NCBI GenBank assembly: GCA_022432975.1 | Contig: CM039510.1 | Span: 30,522,018-30,586,017, forward strand | Reading direction: 5' to 3' | Source of the DNA: Begonia masoniana | Taxonomy: Eukaryota > Streptophyta > Magnoliopsida > Cucurbitales > Begoniaceae | DNA length: 64,000 nt | Part shown: one piece after another, positions 21,840-36,641 of the stretch | Position numbering within the stretch: the first letter of the stretch is position 1 | Layout of the letters: the number at the start of each line of letters is the position of its first letter | Made by a program: the position numbers and the translations under genes | The notes under the pieces: generated by a model | Seen by the model: only the letters and a program-made list of their open reading frames with translations | Told to the model about the DNA's origin: nothing | Database searches by the model: none

Positions 21840-24439
21840 TGTAACACCCGGCATTTTTGCCATGTAATAGTTTTTCCCGGATCGTTTAAACGGGATTAAT
21901 ATTATATTAATACAATGAATATTTTGGTTAAAATGATGGAATGTTTGAGGGAAAACCAAACTAAGTGTAATCAAAACAAGCCAATTAGGTCAAAAGCTAA
22001 TGGAAGGGTAAATGTGGAAGTGATTGTGGTAGGTGGAAGCAAACCAATGGATGAGTGCCAAGTGGCAACTTGTTGAAGAAGATATGTCTCCTCTTCCTCC
22101 TACGTGAAGCTCACTTCTACCTCCAATTTCTGTTTTCTCTCTTCCAGGCGATTGAAACAAAACTTCCACACTTTGTTTCTCCAGCATTTCTCCGTTTTTT
22201 TTTTCAGCAAAGGTGAGCGTCTTTTAACGCTAACAAGTTTGGGCAAGTTTAAAGTGAGTTTTTACCGAAGTTTAGGGTTTCAGTTTTGGGTGAAAACTCA
22301 CTGTTTTGGATGAAAACACGTTGGTGTGTTTTCTAAAGTGTTTTAAGTGTGTTTGCTGCGTTTCTTACGTGATATTAGTTAGCATTTGTAGCGTTTAAAT
22401 TCTGTACATTCATGTTACAGATCCGAACTCTCCAGGGACGTTCGAGTACACTGCATTGCCGCAAACAGGTAAGTTCATAACCGTAGGTTGGCCCTTAAGG
22501 CCCTACATCATGGAGGTACTAGGTATTTCAGTTCTGTCAGGTTGTTTTGGGTAGAAAGGTTATAGTTTATGTTTCTGAGTTGTCTGTATTCTTCTTCATG
22601 GTATGTTCTGTTATTTCTGTTGTCTGCCAGTTTAAGTTCAGGCACCGTTCATGCATACACGATTTTCTCTGAAAGCTCATGCAAAACTGTTTTCTGTACA
22701 CTGTTTGAAATTAAACAAGATAAAATCTGACTGTCTGTAATGTACTGGTTAAGTGCGGGACGGGGACTGGCCCTCTGGTTTTATCCCTCCCTGGGAATCT
22801 GAAAATAAATTGTCCCTAGCAAGGACCCTCTGGTTTTATCCCTCCCTGGGAGACTGAAAATCTGCTGTGCCTGATAGTGCACCCTCTATTTGCCAGTTCC
22901 CCTATAAGCCCCACTTATACCCCTCTGCCACTGAAATGTAAAGTTCTGTTCTGTCACTGTGTTCTGAAAACTGCATGCATAGCATTTTGCATCACTGCAT
23001 CTGTATTATGTTCTTACTGAGTTTTAGACTCATAGGTGAACTCTCTGATGTAGGTACTGAACCCGAAACTGAGGACCTTGTTCCTCAAAATGACGATCTG
23101 ATGTAGCTGGTGGTTTGAGCTCTCGGGGTGGTTGCTGCAGTCAGACATAGCTTTCTGTCTTGAGGTTTAAGTCTTTAAAGTAAAGATCATATCTGTAAAC
23201 TCTTCTGGAATTCTGGTGTTTTGTTTTAAAACTCTGTTATAGTCCTGTGTTTTGTTTATAAACTCTGCTGGGATTTTTTTTTGTAATGTATAGGTTCTGT
23301 TGCTGATGTATTTAAAACCTCTGTATTTGACAGTTGAATTTATGTTCTGAAGTATTCTGGAATTGCCTAGAATATTTTTCTGTTGGTCATGCATGGATGG
23401 TCTCGAATTTTAGAGCTATCCATACAGTTTGTTTTCTTGAAATCTGTCATTTGTAATGAAGGTCTGAAACCTGTATGCCTTCTGTTGTGCTCGAGAACCA
23501 TGTTTTGATGTGGTTTGAGAATCTGAGACGTTTAAGTCTTCTGTTTTTATGCCCTCTGTCTGTATGCTTTCCTGTCAAAAGTTGTAAATTCTGTCTTTAA
23601 AACTATGTCTTCTGATTACATCTACCGGTAGGAATTTTGCCTGCATCTACCGCCAAACAGTGTTTCTGCCTTAGGTTTTCATCTTCCGATTTAAATTGCT
23701 ATCTTCATCTTCCGATGACGTCAGAACATCTTCCGGCTGACGTCATCACCTTCTGCCGATTACGTTCACTACCTGTATCTGCCGATGACGTCATCACATC
23801 TTCCGATGACGTCATCACACATCCCGATTTCACCTGCCTGCCTTCATCTTCCGATGACGTCAGAACATCTTCCGACTGACGTCATACGATGATTTCTGCC
23901 TATATCTTCCGCTCAGTTTTACTCGTCTTCAGTTTCTTTTCTTCTGACGATTACGTTTAATGCTTGTATCTTCCGGTTGACGTCATCCATCTTCCGGCTG
24001 ACGTCATCTCCTCTTCCGGCTGACGTCACCCACTGTTTACTTCTTCCGATTTCAGAGCATCATTTTGGTTTAATTTCATCTACAGCCCAATAGTATTCTG
24101 CCTCTTTGAAAAACTAAGTCTTCCGCCAAATTTCTGCCTATGCCTTCCGACTTCATTCCCTATTTTCTGCTGCTATTTATACTCTGTTACTCACTGTAGT
24201 TTCTTCTCCTGTGTAAAGTTATGCTCTTTTAGGGTTTGCATTGACAGTGCATGTTTTCTGTCATTCGGTTCTGTTTTCTGTTAAAGTTTTAAAAGTTCAG
24301 TTGGCTTTCATAAGTTGTTCCAGTAACGCTGTCTGTTCTGTTTATGTAAAAAAAAAAATAGTCACCGTTTTCTGCAAATGACCCAGAGTGACGGCTTGGT
24401 TCTCGGGTTTCGATCGGGATCCGGTTTCGGGCTGTCACA
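21840..24439 (+). mobile_element. Solo LTR of family B (2600 bp) nested in the element A 3' LTR
   Basis: It starts TGTAACACCCGGCATTTTTG and ends GTTTCGGGCTGTCACA, with duplications ATTGA at 21835-21839 and 24440-24444. Splice-like landmarks: donor 1 at 22213, acceptor 1 ending 22420, exon 2 22421-22468, donor 2 GTAAGT at 22469, acceptor 2 ending 23053. A hairpin GGCC-CTTAA-GGCC lies at 22490-22502, and CCTACATCA (22502-22510) pairs with TGATGTAGG (23046-23054). The 23690-24040 part holds many TCTTCCGATGACGTCA / TCTTCCGGCTGACGTCA words. It relates to 52055-55887. No gene. Confidence 0.92.
23690..24040. repeat. Cluster of TGACGTCA words in the family B LTR
   Basis: TGACGTCA recurs in this 350-base block (first copies at 23716 and 23738), preceded by TCTTCCGA or TCTTCCGGC. 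The 8-base palindrome is the consensus for plant bZIP/TGA-type factors. It is the apparent precursor of the 95-unit array at 53896-55887. Confidence 0.8.
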
Positions 24440-27175
24440 ATTGAAGTAGCCGCCACTGTTTTATTCCATTTCCTCCCCATTCTCAGCTCCTCAGCTTAGC
24501 AGAGTGCGATAGGAGACCCCCCTTTCGACTTTCTCCAGCGATTTCCTTCGAACTTGGTGAGTTTTGCTTCTAATTCTAGCTACATTGTATCTATCGTTGA
24601 TGGGAGGGATGATATTGAGGTTTTGGGGATTACAGTAAGCGAGTGTTAGTTTCGGTTTTAAGTGGAAATTGGGAACGCACAACGACTGGAGTTTCCAAAA
24701 CAGTTTCCCTTAGATTTATAGTGGTTTAGAATGAATATTAGAGGAAATTTAATGTATGCTCTGTCTATGGTTATAGGTTCGAGTAATACCTGAAGTAGCT
24801 TGCGGACAAGTTTTTCTTTCCAGGAGACCAAGTAAGTAAAGTACTGTGTGTGCCCTCGGGCCTACATCACAAAACAGTAGGTTTTGCATGTTTGAGTATT
24901 TTCTATATTACATGCATCATGAATTTGAAAGAAAACGAAAATGAATTTTCATGCATCATATGGAAAGGCAAGTTCAGATTGAAATGCATTGGCGGTTAAG
25001 GGAATTAATCCACCCCTTAACTGATGAAGAGGATTTATAACATTGGGAGAACTGATCCCACTCCCAAGGGAATTGAGGGATCAGAACAGCTATTAAGGGA
25101 CCTCATCCACCCCTTAACTAATGAAGAGGATGTAGACATTGAGAGAGTTGATCCCACTCCCAAGGGAATCATGGGATCTGATCAGTAGACAAACGATGTG
25201 AAACTGAGATGAGAAAGTAGAAACTGCATATTTAGGTTTCATGTTTCAGCTTGTCATTTCATTATTGCTTTACTTACTTAGCATTAGGCTAATAGATGAG
25301 TTTTGTGATGTAGGTGTTGAGGATACTGCAGGTGAATTTCCTGAGTGTACAGATGATTAGATGTGGTTGGAGGAGTACATTCATGTCTCGGCTTGGTAAA
25401 CTGATGAGGCGGGTTAACTGGTGTCAGCAGTTGTTGAGGTTTAGTAGATAATGATTTAGTCTGAGTACGTTGGGTTTTCATGGCAGTAGAAAATTTTAGC
25501 ATTTTGAATACGTTTTGAGATTTACTGATACTAGTAATCTGTTGAGTTTTAAATGTTGATTTTTACTGGATTTGATTAATACTATGGTTTGAGTTGTTTC
25601 TGAATGGTCTTGGAGAAACAAGTAAATTCTTTTCTGTAGATAATGTTGTGTTTCTTTTCTATCGGATGATGTCAGGTGATTTAGTCATCTGGTGATGTTG
25701 AGGGTTAGTTACCGGGCGATATGCGTAATATTTTGTCGTCTAGTGCTCGGGTGAGGTGAGATTTGAAGTGTGTTTATCACTGGGCTATGTCTTAATTGCT
25801 CACGTGAGAAGCACATGTACACCGGATGATGTCCTCTTATTTCACCGGTGGATGTAGAGTAAAGTCGATCGGATGAAGGAGATCATCCGGCTGACGTCAC
25901 CGGTGGATGTAGAGTAAAGCTGATCGGATGAAGGAGATCATCCGGCTGACGTCACCGGTAGATGAAGGATATATTTTGTCGTTTAGTGACCGGATGACAA
26001 ATCTTATGTTTTGTCGTTTAGTGACCGGTGGATGTCTTCAAATAGTTTTCCCCTTTTGTTGACTTTGTTCAGCGGACGATGAATTTTACTTTTGCAACCT
26101 TTAAAGTATTTTCACGAGTTAAACCTTTGCTTCTTAACCGACTGTTCCTTAACATTCCCAACGATTGTTTTAACATGGTTTTGTTAAATTTTATTTTTGT
26201 TTAAACGATTTCCGCTGCAAGTTTTCATGTTTTCCTCAAATGTCCAAATTTTGAATTATGAACGAAGTTTTAAATTTGGTCCAAGTTTTCGTAGAAGTAT
26301 TTGGGTTTATGAGTAACAAACTGGGTTCAGTAAGCTCGGGGCGTTTCAAAAGACCCATTATAATGCTAAGTGTTAGTGAGGAAGCAATGGAGGATCAAGG
26401 AAGCAAGGAGTTCAAACAATTGTTGCTAAATGGGAAAAGGAGTCTCATGGAACCACCCGCACTCACGCATATATTGTCAGCACGCCCAGCCACGCACGCC
26501 CTTTGCACGCCCAGCCTACACGCACAAATTTCTCGACAGCGCGGCCAACAGCTCGCGCGCATCTGCCTGACACCCAACGCGCACCAAGATACGACCCAGC
26601 ACGCTACCATTGCATGCCCACGACGGAGCCCAACATAACGCGCGCCCAAACCATGGCCTAGCGACAACCACTCAGGGCCCAACACACCCCAACCCGCACA
26701 CCAGCGCCACCCACTTGCACCCGCATGCACTCCTACAGGCCATCCACGTGGCAGCCTGACCCAGCCACCCGCTTGCCTTGTGCACACACCACTACACTAA
26801 CCACACCCACTTCAACCCTAGCCGTGTCATTCTTTAATTTTAGGTTAAATTTTAGTTGATTCAGCCTTAACCTAGTTTTTCCTCCTATTTAAACAAAGTT
26901 GTAAGACATTATTAGAACACTTTGAATTTTTATGAAAAATGAGCTTATGCTTTTTTGTTGAGATTCTTTGAATTCTCTTCTTAAATTCTTATTGAGGAAC
27001 TTGATATTCTTCAAGTGCTTGCTTGAAAAGATCAAACTTTATAGCTTTCGATTCATCCAACAAGCTTGGTTCGGGTCAAGCTTCTATTCTCTTGAATCAT
27101 AAAAGCATTTATGTGATTATTTCATGTTGTTGTCGGGTCTTGGATTCTCTAAAATCCTAGGTTCACATCATAAGC

Positions 27176-27803
27176 TAAGAACAAAACTCTTATTTTCACA
27201 TGTGGCACACCTCCAAACGTATGGACAATCCGAAGTGGTAATAAATAGAACACTTTATACATTGTTAAGAGTAATTATTTCTAAAAATTCAAAACAATAG
27301 GAAAAATGTTTACCTCATGTTGAATTTGCTTATAATCAGGTTATTCATTCCATTACTTCATATTCACCATTTGAAATTGTTTATAGATTTAATTCTTTAT
27401 CTCCTCTTGATATTTAATATTTACCTACTAATGAATTTGTTAATCTTGATGGAGAGAAAAGACTAAATTTGTTAGGGACTTACATGTGAAAGTACAAGAG
27501 AATATTCGAGAAAGAAACAAGCACTATGCATGTCAAGCCAACAAAAACAACAAAAAGATCATATTTGAACATGGAGATTGGGTATGACTACATCTTCAAA
27601 AATAAAGGTTTCCAAATCAATGAAAAAGAAAGTTTCATCCACGAGGAGATGGAACTTTTCAAGTCCTTGAAAGCATAAACGACAATGCGTACAAAATCGA
27701 CTCCTAGTGAATATGGTAATGTTAGTGCATCTTTTAATATTATTGACTTGTCTTTATATGATGAAGGAGATTCGAGGACGAATCTTTTCGAAGAGGGAGG
27801 GAA
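27176..27803 (+). pseudogene. CRM-like pol: integrase C-half to the 3' end
   Basis: It continues the frame broken by the solo [56 protein letters not shown], then a decayed C-terminal part including GNVSASFNIIDLSLYDEGDS, RTNLFEEGGN. These are the integrase catalytic Glu region and the C-terminal extension typical of CRM elements. At least three nonsense codons and some frameshifts are present. It ends with polypurine text AAGAGGGAGGGAA before the 3' LTR start at 27804. The open frame 27685-27918 runs from pol into the LTR, as in CRM elements whose C-terminus overlaps the LTR (GPMTQSKAKKMREALQ). Confidence 0.8.
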
Positions 27804-28050
27804 TAATGTGATCCAAGGAACGATCAAGCCCAAGCCCAAGAGCAAGGATACAAATGAGAGCATTGGCGGCCCAATGACACAATCCAAAGCTAAGAAGATG
27901 CGTGAGGCCTTGCAATGATTGATTTTAGAGTTCCAAGAGAGAGGGGAGCTGCGACAACTTTATCCAAAACTATTAAATGTGCTGTGGATTGAAGAGAATC
28001 AAGTTGAGGCAAATGAGGCCAAAGATACATGAAGATTTAGAGAGGGTACT
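27804..28050 (+). mobile_element. CRM-like element, 3' LTR part 1
   Basis: It starts TAATGTGATCCAAGGA after the polypurine tract and resembles the solo LTR start at 14659. The reverse-strand LTR beginning TGTAGTGACCC interrupts it at 28051; it resumes at 33321. Confidence 0.65.
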
Positions 28051-28310
28051 GTAGTGACCCTAACACTGTACCCTTATTTTTCCATTTTTTTTAATTTTTT
28101 TTAATTTTTTTTATCCTCGTAATATCTCGTAAATTCGTGCAGAATTTAAATCGTAGACTATATCGTTAAAATCATTCGAAAATTATTTGTAAAACCACTT
28201 AAATAAACTTAAAACAATTGGAATAAAACTTAAAACAAATGTTTAAACTAATTAAAAACAATTAAAATCATCGGCGAGGGCAAAAGGGACAATCGTCCCA
28301 TAAAAGCAGG

Positions 28311-28495
28311 GGCGATCGATCGCCCCAATGGTAGGCGATCGATCGCCCATTGAAAAAAAAACTAAGGGGCGATCGATCGCCCCTTATTGTGGCGATCGAT
28401 CGCCAATATAAAATTGAGGGGCGATCGATCGCCCCACTCTCTGGAAAATCCAGAGAGCGGCGATCGATCATGCCAATCGATGGCGATCGATCGGC
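28311..28495. repeat. Cluster of GCGATCGATCGC palindromes
   Basis: Five perfect copies of GCGATCGATCGC, mostly inside the longer palindrome GGGCGATCGATCGCCC, and two partial copies lie within 185 bases. The spacers differ. It sits downstream of acceptor 2 of the minus-strand LTR. The open frames at 28268-28614 are shadows. Confidence 0.9.
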
Positions 28496-30084
28496 ATGTC
28501 CTCTGGAATCCGATTTCCAGAGGACTTGCTTCCTATTTTCTTTCTCATTTCCTACTTTCACACATTCTTAAACAATTCATCACTTCTTCACCAATAAACA
28601 CAATAACATCATAACTTAAACTCAACCAAAACGTATCCTAAACTCAAGTAACTTGAGACGAAATTTACGAAATCCAACTGCGTGGATAGCTCTAAAACTC
28701 GAGCATATCCATGCATAACCTAAAATGTCTCCGAACATTTCTATAAAATCCAAATAAAACTTAGTAAAACGTTTTATAAAACAAGTTTATCAAAACATCA
28801 AATTATCTTTTTTCAACTATCCAGAACCAATCATCCTAGAATGTTCTATTTATACAATTAAACTATCCTTCTATCAAACTATCGTGTCCCCAAAATACTT
28901 ACGTACATCCCCACGGGTCAAAAGGTGCATCGACGGCCCAGCACACTCCCACGGGACATCCTCCTCTAACTGTATCATTCCTCGGGTGGAGGGATCTCGT
29001 CCTCACCTATATCAAGGTCACCTACACCATACAGACAATCTATGAGCTAAAGGCTCAGCAAGTTTCTTAAATGCAAGTGCATGCTGTGCATATGAGTTCG
29101 TAAATCATGCAACATTTTCTTATCATTACATAGGTTGTCACCGAGATCTCAACCCACTAAATGTAGAGGGCACGTCCGACGGTTGGACAACCCTTTCCAC
29201 CTAGCGGAGGGGGGTACATGCTTACATGCGTACAACCATGGGTGAGCCCCACCTCGCATGACCATATAACATACATGGGTCCTTATTAGATGCGGTATTG
29301 TGACCGGCCCTTCTCAGCCTTCACAATAGGTCAATAGCCCCCTTTCGGGCCACATCGCCATTTTCTTTAAAACATAGTGCGGAAATTCATTTTCTAAGCA
29401 TAATTGAAAAGACGTTATGCATGAACAATTTATAACATAATATAAACATACAACATACGTACCATTGAGATAATAAAAGCAATTAAAAGCATATCCTATA
29501 AAAGAACTAATCCTAACTACCCAACCAAAACGTTTAAACAAACAAATCCTCAATAATCCTCGACGCGACCTCGATATACGGTGTAGGCCAATCGGCCAGA
29601 GTAAGTCACGAGAACTTACCTCGTGCGCATTGAACTTCTAGCTCCATCCACGAGTGTCGTGTACCTAAGGCAAATTCACAATATTTGTTGTTAAAATGAG
29701 TCTAAACCAATAAACGTCTAAACTTACGAAACTCTTAACTAAAGAAATTTCCTAAAACTCTAATTTAATTCGTTGAGTCATTTTTATCGAGCGATTTACG
29801 CTCAACACCTCAAAACCTCCATTAACGGAGTTTTCCAAACCTCGAAAATTCAACAAACCTTAATATTCCACAATGGATAGACCAACCTTCGTCCAATACG
29901 CCCAATATGTCCATTATATTCATAACTACGGTAACCTTACAGATTTCCAACCCTAAATCACGTTTTTAACAAAAACCTAAACGAAACCCTAACCGTTAAA
30001 CGACTCAAAAACTACGAATAAACTTTCCAAAAGCGTAGAACCTTACCTAGAGTGTCATTTGGAGGAGAAAACGCGAAGAAAACG

Positions 30085-32787
<2,703 letters not shown>

Positions 32788-33320
32788 AAACGAGTCGATC
32801 GGAGAGAGACTTCGTCGATGGAAGGAGGAGTCGCGTGAGAGGCGATGAAAATTTGCCTGGAGGGAGAAGTGCATAGAAGTTTTCGTGAAAATGGTGGAGG
32901 AGAAGAGGAGTTATGATTTTTAATTAAAATTAGGCTTGGCAAATTACCTTTTTACTCTTCTTTTGATTTTTTATTTGTTTCGTCATTCGTTTCGTTAATT
33001 AGCTAACGATTTGGTTTCTCCAAATTTCCTTATTTCACCAATAACTCCGACTTATTACTAGGGTTCTATTAAAACTATCCGTTCGCAAAACGGACCTCGT
33101 TTACTATTTTTACCCAACGTCCTTTAAATTACGAGAAACGTAATTCTCGTAAAATTAGCGTTACGACTCCTAAAATTCCTAAAATTTTCTTAGAATCCAT
33201 ATTAATTATTAAGATCGTAATAACGCTTTCTTTTCTCGAAACCGACGTAATTTGACATAATTACAAAAATGCCATTATACATATATAATTACAAAATCCC
33301 GTAAAGAACTGGGTGTTACA

Positions 33321-33690
33321 GATATGGCACACATGTTCACGTAACAACTAAAAGGGTAGGGTGCGATGCACATGCGCATGTAAAGATTAAAAAAGGACAT
33401 GAACCAAGCATATGCTCATGCAAGGATTATAAAGTCACATGCACATGCAAATCATGTAGGAGACATCTTATTCGGCCGAGCCTATTACAATACATTCAAA
33501 TTATGTTCAAACAGAGTTTAAACATGAGATGACATCCGATCATGCAAATGATCACACATCACACAATTTTCTTAGTTATCTTTTGATTGTTTATTTCTTT
33601 TCTCTTAGCATTTATTTTAATTAAAGCTTGTAGCCTATTTAAAGGCAAAACACTCCTCGGTTTAGAGGAAGATCAAATTTAGATTTTGTT
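33321..33690 (+). mobile_element. CRM-like element, 3' LTR part 2
   Basis: From about 33385 it aligns with 9749-10070 (shared words include AGGAGACATCT and GGCAAAACACTC). Similarity stops near GTTTAGAGGAAGATCAAATT, so the outer end of this LTR is missing. The text after it belongs to a Copia relic. No TSD partner is visible. Confidence 0.6.
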
Positions 33691-33978
33691 CTAGTATATG
33701 TGGCACATTACAAAACCACGTTAAATTTTGTGTCTCATTATTTTCTACTTTGTTTTATGCCATATTATTAATTGGGATAGTAATATATTTTTAATCACAC
33801 AAAGAGGAAAATGAATTCAACTACTGTGTAATCTAATTATAGATCGTTCATGACAAGTTGCATTAGTGTTATGTTATTAGATAGTCAAGTTTGGTCAGAT
33901 TTCACCACAGTTAATAAAGTTTGGGACTTTATATTTTTTTGGATTTTTTGTATGAATTAAAATGGCTGATGATTGATG
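33691..33978 (+). mobile_element. Copia relic, LTR end and gag start region
   Basis: AT-rich text with GTTAAATTTTGTGTCTCATT, of the kind that ends Copia LTRs, then decayed leader or gag. It joins to 39514 once the two solo LTRs are removed, giving a gag text that continues through ...GATGTTTGAAACACATGGAT. Only the downstream part is clearly Copia. Confidence 0.45.
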
Positions 33979-34683
33979 TTTGATGTAACGCCCCCGAACC
34001 GACCCCGGCTCGGTGCGCTACTTTGCTAGCCAACCCCGCGTTTAAAACATAAATTAAAATAATTTTCCAAAAATAGTTGACTCGATTTTAAAAAAACAAC
34101 AATATAACGCCTAAAAGTTTCGAAATCCAAAACCTGAAAAACAATACATTTAAAACACAATTCAAACCAATCCAAGCCAGAATCAACCAGTACTATATAC
34201 ATCAAAACATAATATAACCAAACAAACACTAAAATCAAATCCCAACTACACTACACAAAATACACCACAATATTAAACCACAAATAACTATACCACTTCT
34301 ATATACACCCATCAACTCCAACCAAAACTAACCACAAATCTCAAAATCTCCAATCCAAACCACACCCCGAGAACTAGGCCGTAACGCCCCGACAACTGGC
34401 CTGCACCGGCGAGCTCCGTGGATCTCCGACTGCCCCTAGTCCTGATCCTCACTCTCAAGCTCACCTGTGAACGCTCCGTCACCTACACCACAGAACACAC
34501 ACACACGTAAGCTTACGCTTAGCAAGTAGGGATAACAATTATAAACAAGAACAATGCACACACCACTCTATCCTAGCACAACAACACAACATCACTCAAC
34601 ACGACAACTCAACACAACAACACACCACCCAATGCAACTCAACAAACTGACTCAAACTAACACGACAACACGACTAAACAATT

Positions 34684-35010
34684 CTAGTTGCCCGCACCCG
34701 AAAGGATGCCTTAGTTGCCCGCCCCGAAGGGCCTTAGTTGCCCGCACCGAAGTGCCTTAGTTGCCCGCCCCGAAGGGCCTTAGTTGCCCACACCGAAGTG
34801 CCTTAGTTGCCCGCCCCGAAGGGCCTTAGTTGCCCGCCCCGAAGGGCCTTAGTTGCCCGCACCGAAGTGCCTTAGTTGCCCGCCCCGAAGTGCCTTAGTT
34901 GCCCGCCCTGAAGGGCCTTAGTTGCCCGCCCCGAAGGGCCTTAGTTGCCCGCACCGAAGTGCCTTAGTTGCCCGCCCCGAAGGGCCTTAGTTGCCCGCCC
35001 CGAAGGGCCT
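34684..35010 (-). repeat. Tandem UUCG-hairpin array, fourteen ~23-bp units
   Basis: Units read TTAGTTGCCCGCCCCGAAGGGCC or a version with CACCGAAGTG in the centre. In the transcript sense (minus) these are GCCC-UUCG-GGGC and GCAC-UUCG-GUGC hairpins: the stem changes on both sides together while the loop stays. Two units depart: one has a mismatched stem, one a UUCA loop. Related to the array at 5179-5390. Confidence 0.85.
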
Positions 35011-35029
35011 TACACTTTAACCGACTACC

Positions 35030-35250
35030 ATGCCAACTAATGCAACACCACACGACAACCAACCAATACAACACCACACGACAACCAACCAATGCAACAC
35101 CACACGACAACCAACCAATGCAACCCACACGACAACCAACCAATGCAACACACACGACAACCAACCAATGCAACACCACACGACAACCAACCAATGCAAC
35201 CCACACGACAACCAACCAATGCAACACCACACGACACAACACAACATAAC
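35030..35250. repeat. Tandem ~26-bp repeat, about eight units
   Basis: Units contain CACACGACAACCAACCAATG with small length changes (CAACAC/CAACCC). The array follows the UUCG array inside intron 2. Open frames at 34964-35368 on both strands are repeat artefacts. Confidence 0.85.
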
Positions 35251-36641
35251 AACGCAACACAACAAGAAAGCAAACAACCAACCAACCCAGGAGGCACACT
35301 CCCAATGTTAACCAATGCAACGCCTCAACAAAACAGCAACACATCACTAAGCAAAAACAATTAACCATTACTTACCGTTCTATGGTGTAGGCCCGAAGGC
35401 AAAAAGGATGACAACCACTAGTTACCTGACTGCTCGGCTTTCAATTGTTCATTTCGTCCAATAATTCACTCGCTCGATCACCTAAATAATGAAACTTCAC
35501 GTAATAAGTTATCAATACACTTTTAAAAAATATTCTTAAACCTAAAACTAATCAACAACTAAGCACCTCTCACACCTAAGCACCTAAACCCGATTTTTGC
35601 ACAAATTACCGACGTCCAACTTTAAACGGCCATAACTTTCTCGTTTTTCAGCGGAATTCGACGTGCCACCCCAACTCGGAAACCTCTACACGTCTACTAT
35701 CCATTGAAATGCTTGAATAAACCAAATAAATAACTTAGCCAACCCAAAAATGGCCAAGACAGAATCGGCCCCCCTAGTGTTCTAAAACCGGTTTTTTTAT
35801 TACACATCTCCAATCTTCACTCTAATCACCCTAACCACCTAATCTAACATGACTAAGACTTAATTAAGCAAAAGACGAAGAAAACCCTCAATTGAAAGCA
35901 AAAATTCGTTGCTCCACCTTAGGGTTTTCTAAAATCTAACCAAATCCACTTAAAACACCTTAAAATCTCTTCCAATCTTCATCTAATCATACACAAACCA
36001 AAACCCAACAAAAATTACCTTGGATTGGCTTGAGAAAATGAAGAACAATGGAGATGTGGCGTCGGCTATGGAGGAAAAGGGAGAGAAACGATGGAGAACA
36101 AGAACAATGAAGAAAACCCCACTTTTCACTCTTTTAACTAATGCATTTAATAACACTTAAAATTACCATTAAGCCCTCCCATTATCATTGAGTTTTCAAC
36201 GCCAAAACATCCACCAATTTAACCATGCAACTCATTCTTTTTACTGAATCTTAATTGGTGTAAAGTGTTAGACTTTTCAAACCAAACTTCTCCACCAATC
36301 AGAATTGTCAAACCCCTTTTCTCCTTTTTAATTCATTCATTTAATAACCTTTGTAAATTACACTTTTAGCCCTCCCCTTTCACACTTTAATCCAACGCCA
36401 AACCCACCTCTAAAATACCACTTTTTCTTCCATTTTTTATTCACACCATTTACTTGAATTTTATTGGTTCTTTTCTAGTTTGACTTTTCAAACACTAACC
36501 TTTTTGACTTTTCAATATTTCAAACTTACATTTCCACCAATCACCATTTAGTTTGACTTGTCAAACTCTCCCTCACTTTCTCTCTTGATGGTCAACGTGA
36601 AGCATCATAAACTTCATAATTACGAGACTTGTGAATTTGAA

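Larger units (their letters stand above)
14904..26348 (+). mobile_element. Tekay-type Ty3/gypsy retrotransposon A, nearly intact
   Basis: 5' LTR 14904-17005, PBS TGGTATCAGAGA (17009-17020), gag-pol 17161-21642, polypurine tract AAGGAGGGTAG (21665-21675), 3' LTR from 21678 to 26348, split by a solo LTR of another family. The target duplication AAAGA lies at 14899-14903 and 26349-26353. The two LTRs differ at only about one base per hundred or fewer in the parts I compared, plus a repeat unit missing from the 3' copy, so it is young. The 3' LTR minus its insert is about 2.07 kb. Confidence 0.95.
21678..26348 (+). repeat. 3' LTR of element A, split by a solo LTR
   Basis: It starts TGTAATACCCGG after the polypurine tract and ends GCGTTTCA. 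It is split after ATTGA at 21839 and resumes at 24445. Compared with the 5' LTR it lacks one unit of the ACCGGATGACAAATCTTATG repeat near 26000. The rest of the alignment shows scattered single changes. Confidence 0.92.
14659..27170 (+). mobile_element. CRM-like solo LTR, split by element A
   Basis: The ends are TGATGTGATCC (14659) and GTTCACATCA (27170), giving the inverted termini TGATGTG/CACATCA, flanked by TAAGC at 14654-14658 and 27171-27175. After removal of element A (14904-26348 plus one AAAGA) its length is about 1.06 kb. It contains a ~90-bp tandem duplication (about 14730-14903) ending ACCAYGAGCAAAGA, and a C-rich block at 26450-26800 whose open frames look accidental. It sits in the integrase of an element whose own 3' LTR (27804) starts similarly (AATGTGATCCAAGGA), so it is a relative of its host. 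Confidence 0.85.
33984..36635 (-). mobile_element. Reverse-strand solo LTR 3
   Basis: The plus-strand left end, TGTAACGCCCCCGAACC, is the reverse of the common 3' terminus. TTTGA occurs at 33979-33983 and 36636-36640. The right end does not show the expected GGGTGTTACA and seems altered over the last ~60 bases. Body sequence matches LTR 2 in several stretches, including the GAGAAAGTGAGGGAGAG-like start region. On the minus strand acceptor 2 lies at about 34490 and donor 2 near 35420, with the hairpin GCC-UUCG-GGC at 35391-35400; two arrays fill intron 2. Confidence 0.7.

Noticed and set aside
26258..26787. Genes in the C-rich part of the CRM-like solo LTR
   Set aside because: Frames on both strands are open only through low stop density in GC-rich text, begin inside the element A LTR in one case, and show no domain.
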